Below are positions 60,507 through 64,000 of a stretch of 64,000 nt of DNA, one piece after another. The stretch covers positions 1 through 64,000 of the forward strand of contig NZ_JBNXUO010000014.1 of NCBI RefSeq assembly GCF_050563535.1, given 5' to 3'. The DNA is from Falsiroseomonas sp050563535. Its GTDB lineage: Bacteria > Pseudomonadota > Alphaproteobacteria > Acetobacterales > Acetobacteraceae. The position numbers and the translations under genes were made by a program. Below the pieces are notes generated by a model. The model searched no databases. It saw only the letters and a list, made by a program, of their open reading frames with translations, and had not been told where the DNA came from. Position 1 is the stretch's first letter; each line of letters starts with the position of its first letter.

Positions 60507-61421
60507 TCAGGCCGCGTCGCGGGCCGCCGGCACCGCGCGCATCCGCCCGCCGGGCAGGCCCCCCGGCACGGCGGCCGCGAGGTCCGCGGCAGCGAGGAGC
60601 CTTGCCCAGCCGAGCCCCGTCTCCACCCCCATCCGCCGGAACAGCCAGGCGACATCCTCGGTCGCGACATTGCCCGTCGCCCCCGGCGCGAAGGGGCAGC
60701 CGCCGAGCCCGCCCGCCGCGCTGTCGATCACCCGGCACCCAGCCCCCCAGGCGGCCGCCACATTGGCCACGCCCATCCCGTAGGTGTCATGTCCGTGATA
60801 GGCCATCCGGCAGGACCCGTCCGGCGCCGGCCAGGACCGCACGGCGTGGCCGACCACGCGCGCCACCTGGTCCGGCGCGGCATTGCCCGTGGTGTCGCAG
60901 ATGCCGATCTCCATCCAGGGGTCGATCGCCACCGCGCGCTCGACCCAGTCCAGCGCCTCCGCCTCCGGCACCACGCCCTCGAAGGGACAATGGAAGCAGC
61001 AGGAGAGGTTGAAGCGCACCCGCCGCCCCGCCGCGATCGCCTCCCGCGCAAGGGCGGCGAGTTCGGCGAAGCTCTCCGCGCGGGCGCGGTTCACGTTGGC
61101 CCTGTTGTGGGCCTCCGTCACCGACATGAAGAAGCCGAGTCGCTGCGCGCCCGACCCCATGGCGAGGTCGAAGCCGCGGCGGTTCGGCACCAGCACCGTG
61201 CATTCCAGCCCGTCGAGCGCGAGCGCCGCCCGCAGCACCTCCGCCGTGTCGGCCATCTGCGGCACCGCCTTCGGGCTGACGAAGGACCCGACCTCCATCC
61301 GCCGCAGGCCCGCGGCGTGCAGGGCGCGGACCAGCGCCACCTTCGCCTCCGTCGGCACGAAGGGACCGATGGATTGCAGCCCGTCGCGGGGCGCGACCTC
61401 GCTGATCGTGGCGCGGCTCAT
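60507..61421 (-). CDS. Hydroxymethylglutaryl-CoA lyase
   Basis: 304 residues, TIM-barrel of the DRE metallolyase family. VAPRDGLQSIGPFVPTEAK at the N terminus, VLVPNRRGFDLAM, DTTGNAAPDQV, HGHDTYGMGVANV-like metal site (YHGHDTYGMG), and the signature GGLGGCPFAPGATGN with the catalytic cysteine. Cleaves HMG-CoA to acetyl-CoA and acetoacetate (leucine degradation) or acts on a related acyl-CoA. Its ATG overlaps the stop of the upstream CoA transferase, so it may serve a dedicated acid rather than leucine. Confidence 0.92.
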   Translation of the reverse strand: MSRATISEVAPRDGLQSIGPFVPTEAKVALVRALHAAGLRRMEVGSFVSPKAVPQMADTAEVLRAALALDGLECTVLVPNRRGFDLAMGSGAQRLGFFMSVTEAHNRANVNRARAESFAELAALAREAIAAGRRVRFNLSCCFHCPFEGVVPEAEALDWVERAVAIDPWMEIGICDTTGNAAPDQVARVVGHAVRSWPAPDGSCRMAYHGHDTYGMGVANVAAAWGAGCRVIDSAAGGLGGCPFAPGATGNVATEDVAWLFRRMGVETGLGWARLLAAADLAAAVPGGLPGGRMRAVPAARDAA

Positions 61422-62611
61422 GCCTTCCCTCCCAGCAATCCGTTGAAGACGTGGTCGTCATGGGCGCCGACCGCCGGCGCGGTCCAGCGCACCATCTCGG
61501 GCGGGCTGACGCCATCGAAGCGGAAGGGGGCGGCGGGGTGCAGCAGCTTCGTCCCCAGCAGCGGGTCCTCCACCTCCATCACCGTCTGGCGGGCGCGGAA
61601 ATGCGGGTCCTCCGCGCAGTCGCGCATGTCGTAGAGCCGCGAGACCGGGACCTCCGCCGCCTCCATCGCCGCCTCGGCCTCGGCCGCGGGCAGCGTCCGC
61701 GTCCAGGCGGCGATCGCGGCGTCGATCTCGGCCGCGTTGGCGCAGCGGCCGATATTGTCCCGCAGGCGCGGGTCCTCGGCCAGGTCGGGCCGGCCGATCG
61801 CCGCCATCAGGCGCTTGTAGATCAGGTCCGAATTCCCGCCGATGCAGAGCCACTTGCCGTCGGCGCAAGGATAGGTGTTGGTCGGCGCGGCCGTCGGCAG
61901 CGCCGCGCCGTGCGGCTGGCGGATGCGGCCGAACAGCCCGTATTCCGGCAGCATCCCCTCCATCAGCGAGAAGACGGAGGAGACGAGGTCCACGTCGATG
62001 ATCCGCCCGCGTGCCGCCGGGTCCGCCTTGATGGCCCAGCAGGCCGAGACGGTGGCGAGGGCCGCGTAGATCCCCGCGATGTCGTCGCTGATCGACACGC
62101 CGCAGCGCGGCGGCGGGTGGTCGGTGACGCCGGGGGTGGCCGTCAGGTGCCGCAGGCCGCCCATCGCCTCCCCGATCGCGCCGAAGGCGGGCTTGTCGCG
62201 GTACGGCCCGTCCTGCCCGAAGCCGGAGACGCGGGCGATGACGAGCTTCGGGTTCAGCGCGTGCAGCGCCTCCGGCCCCAGCCCGATGCGCTCCAGGTAG
62301 CCGGGGCGGTAGTTCTCCACCAGCGCATCGGCGCGGGCCAGCAGCGCCCTGACGCGCGCCTTCCCCTCGGCCGATTTCAGGTCGGCGGTGACGCAGAGCT
62401 TGTTGCGGCCGTGGATGCTGAACCACACGGCATGGCCGTTCACCTGGCTGCCCCAGCCGCGATGCGGGTCGCCCTCGGGCGGCTCCACCTTGATGACCTC
62501 GGCGCCGAGATCGGCCAGCAGCCGCGTGGCGAAGGGCCCCGCGATGTAGTGGCCGAGTTCCACGACCTTCAGCCCCGTGAGCGGGAGCCCCGCAAGTGGC
62601 AGCGTCGCCAT
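61418..62611 (-). CDS. CaiB/BaiF CoA transferase (class III)
   Basis: 397 residues. GLKVVELGHYIAGPFATRLL, DLGAEVIKVEPPEGDPHRGW, then NRPPLEGL-like spacing and the aspartate nucleophile region (LVENYRPGYLERIGLGPEAL, ARVSGFGQDGPYRDKPAF) define the family. It moves CoA between acyl groups. Coupled by ATGA to the HMG-CoA lyase gene, so the pair probably activates and cleaves one branched dicarboxylate (for example an itaconate, citramalate or glutarate derivative; inference). Confidence 0.92.
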   Translation of the reverse strand: MATLPLAGLPLTGLKVVELGHYIAGPFATRLLADLGAEVIKVEPPEGDPHRGWGSQVNGHAVWFSIHGRNKLCVTADLKSAEGKARVRALLARADALVENYRPGYLERIGLGPEALHALNPKLVIARVSGFGQDGPYRDKPAFGAIGEAMGGLRHLTATPGVTDHPPPRCGVSISDDIAGIYAALATVSACWAIKADPAARGRIIDVDLVSSVFSLMEGMLPEYGLFGRIRQPHGAALPTAAPTNTYPCADGKWLCIGGNSDLIYKRLMAAIGRPDLAEDPRLRDNIGRCANAAEIDAAIAAWTRTLPAAEAEAAMEAAEVPVSRLYDMRDCAEDPHFRARQTVMEVEDPLLGTKLLHPAAPFRFDGVSPPEMVRWTAPAVGAHDDHVFNGLLGGKA

Positions 62612-62710
62612 TCCGTCCTCCAGGCAGCAGCCGGACGATTATCCCTGCGGAAGAAGCAGGGAAAGACTCGCGACGGAAAGGATCGCGAAAGCACTCCGCG
62701 CGATAAGACA

Positions 62711-62824
62711 GGTGCGGGTGCCGCGCTTTGCACCCCGTCTCTCCCTCCCGGGTGCCGGTCTCTTCCCCCCCGATCTATCCGGCACCCAAGACTTGGGCCT
62801 CCCTTCGGGGAGGCCCTTCTTTTT
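62711..62824 (+). ncRNA. Candidate small RNA ending in a strong terminator
   Basis: No plus-strand gene precedes the terminator, yet three successive hairpins are present: gggtgc/gcaccc (62716-62735), gggtgccgg/ccggcaccc with a C-rich 20-nt loop (62750-62787), and the terminator stem (62795-62816) with T-run. Two pyrimidine-rich single-stranded stretches (ctctccctccc and cttccccccc) could pair with Shine-Dalgarno sequences, as in alphaproteobacterial anti-SD-type sRNAs. No clear promoter found; the 5' end is a guess. Confidence 0.5.
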
Positions 62825-62826
62825 CC
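62795..62826 (+). terminator. Orphan plus-strand Rho-independent terminator
   Basis: Perfect 9-bp stem gggcctccc/gggaggccc with a ttcg tetraloop and tail ttcttttt. On the minus strand there is no T-run, so it acts only on plus-strand transcripts, although both flanking genes are on the minus strand. Confidence 0.9.
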
Positions 62827-62843
62827 GTCCCTTGCCGGGGGCG

Positions 62844-64000
62844 TCACGGCCGGGTCTGGCCGGTGCCGATCACCTGGTAGCGGTATGTGCAGAGCTGCTC
62901 CAGCCCGACCGGGCCGCGGGCATGCATCCGCCCGGTGGCGATACCGATCTCGGCGCCGAAGCCGAATTCGCCCCCGTCGCAGAACTGCGTGGACGCGTTC
63001 CACATCCCGACCGCGGAGCCGAGCCGGTCGAGGAAGTGCCGCGCCGCGGCCTCGTCCCCGGTGACGATCGCCTCCGTATGCTCGCTGCCGTGGCGGCGGA
63101 TGTGGTCCAGCGCGTCGTCCACGCCGTCCACCACCTTCACCGACAGCACGGCGTCCAGCCATTCGGTGTCGAAGTCGCCCTCCGCCGCCGGCTCCAGCTC
63201 CGGCAGGATGGCGCGGGCGCGCGGGTCGGCGCGGAAGCGGCAGCCCAGCGCGCGCAGGTCGGCGACGATGGCGGGCAGCAGCGCGGGCGCGATGGCGGCG
63301 TCGATCAGCAGCGTCTCGGTCGCGCCGCAGATGCCGGTGCGGCGCATCTTGGCGTTGGCGACGAGGCTGCGCGCCATCGCAGGGTCGGCCGCGGCGTGGA
63401 CATAGGTGTGGCAGAGCCCCTCGGCATGGGCGAGGACCGGCACGCGCGCTTCCTGCTGCACGCGTTCCACCAGGCCCTTGCCGCCGCGCGGCACGATCAG
63501 GTCGATCCGCCCCGCCGCGCGCAGCATGGCGGCGACATAGCCGCGGTCGGCGGTGGTGGCGACCTGCACGCAGGCCTCCGGCAGCCCCGCCGCGCGCAGC
63601 CCCTCCGCCAGGCAGGCATGGATGGCGCCGGCCGAGCGGAGCGATTCCCGCCCGCCGCGCAGGATCACCGCGCTGCCCGCCTTGAGGCAGAGCGCGCCGG
63701 CATCGGCCGTCACGTTCGGGCGGCTTTCGTAGATCATGCCGACCACGCCGATCGGCTGGGCGACGCGGCGGATCACCAGGCCGTTCGGGCGCGTCCATTC
63801 GGCCAGCACGCGGCCGACCGGATCGGGCAGGGCGGCGACCTCCTCCAGCCCGCGCGCCATCGCCTCGATCCGGGCGGGGGTCAGGGTCAGGCGGTCCAGA
63901 TAGGCGGCGGACAACCCCCCGGCCGCCGCCACATCCTCGGCATTGGCGGCCAGCAGGGCGTCCCGCCGGGCGCGCAGCGCATCGGCGGCGGCGGCCAGCG
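62844..64000 (-). CDS. proA: Glutamate-5-semialdehyde dehydrogenase (gamma-glutamyl phosphate reductase), N terminus cut by window
   Basis: 385 codons visible, so only the first few tens of residues are missing. IGVVGMIYESRPNVTADAGA, CLKAGSAVILRGGRES, IDLIVPRGGKGLV, the catalytic cysteine in RRTGICGATETLLID, and DTEWLDAVLSVKVVDGVDDA are standard. Second step of proline synthesis, NADPH-dependent. Ends 18 bp right of the orphan terminator, which is oriented against it. Confidence 0.96.
   Translation of the reverse strand, partial: LAAAADALRARRDALLAANAEDVAAAGGLSAAYLDRLTLTPARIEAMARGLEEVAALPDPVGRVLAEWTRPNGLVIRRVAQPIGVVGMIYESRPNVTADAGALCLKAGSAVILRGGRESLRSAGAIHACLAEGLRAAGLPEACVQVATTADRGYVAAMLRAAGRIDLIVPRGGKGLVERVQQEARVPVLAHAEGLCHTYVHAAADPAMARSLVANAKMRRTGICGATETLLIDAAIAPALLPAIVADLRALGCRFRADPRARAILPELEPAAEGDFDTEWLDAVLSVKVVDGVDDALDHIRRHGSEHTEAIVTGDEAAARHFLDRLGSAVGMWNASTQFCDGGEFGFGAEIGIATGRMHARGPVGLEQLCTYRYQVIGTGQTRP

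Overview
The window is GC-rich (about 70% by eye), densely coded alphaproteobacterial chromosome, most like Acetobacteraceae/Rhodospirillales (Roseomonas-type). Lineage markers are GcrA (a regulator confined to alphaproteobacteria), DUF1489, a DUF1674 (SdhAF4) protein, the tsaE-amgK-murU-addB-addA-trxA cluster and the argJ / parvulin / secA neighbourhood. There is no rRNA, CRISPR array, integrase or recognisable prophage. One tRNA, tRNA-Arg(CCG), lies at 25792-25868.

Layout. 1-10.6 kb: the start of nadD, an exported hydratase-like protein, an MFS carrier, a DUF4142 protein, cyclopropane-fatty-acid synthase, dihydrolipoyl dehydrogenase and an RsmB-type rRNA methyltransferase on the minus strand, then an ArnT-like glycosyltransferase and a DedA protein on the plus strand. 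10.6-20 kb: HtpX, SdhAF4, a GNAT enzyme, a CinA-like protein, a GNAT-NUDIX fusion, argJ, a parvulin and secA. 20-31 kb is the most accessory part. It holds a PDZ/coiled-coil gene whose 5' end is out of frame, an SH3 lipoprotein, an internally deleted IS5-type element with intact ends, a gentisate-dioxygenase-like gene, and an uncharacterised three-gene operon: membrane protein, lipoprotein, and leaderless peptidoglycan-binding lytic transglycosylase.

31-43 kb carries ferredoxin-NADP reductase, tsaE, the cell-wall recycling pair amgK-murU, the double-strand-break nuclease addBA, thioredoxin and a PQQ sugar dehydrogenase. 43-53 kb holds FKBP, a small Cys-rich secreted protein beside a DsbD/ScsB reductase, ispH, an orphan hybrid histidine kinase, gcrA, an acetamidase-like enzyme, a secreted HExxH protein and CorA. 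52.5-56.4 kb is a tightly coupled operon of a fused TRAP permease with methionine-salvage genes mtnB-mtnD-mtnC. 56.4-64 kb has tatA, terC, a cold-shock gene, a Bug-type receptor, a CHAP lipoprotein with a six-copy 25-bp repeat at its 3' end, HMG-CoA lyase with a CoA transferase, a candidate small RNA and proA.

Most signals are core metabolism and envelope maintenance. The most unusual are the leaderless-transglycosylase operon, the TRAP-mtn coupling, three independent short tandem duplications of gene 3' ends that each include the stop codon, an orphan plus-strand terminator preceded by two hairpins (likely an sRNA), and an AT-rich inverted repeat between tatA and terC.
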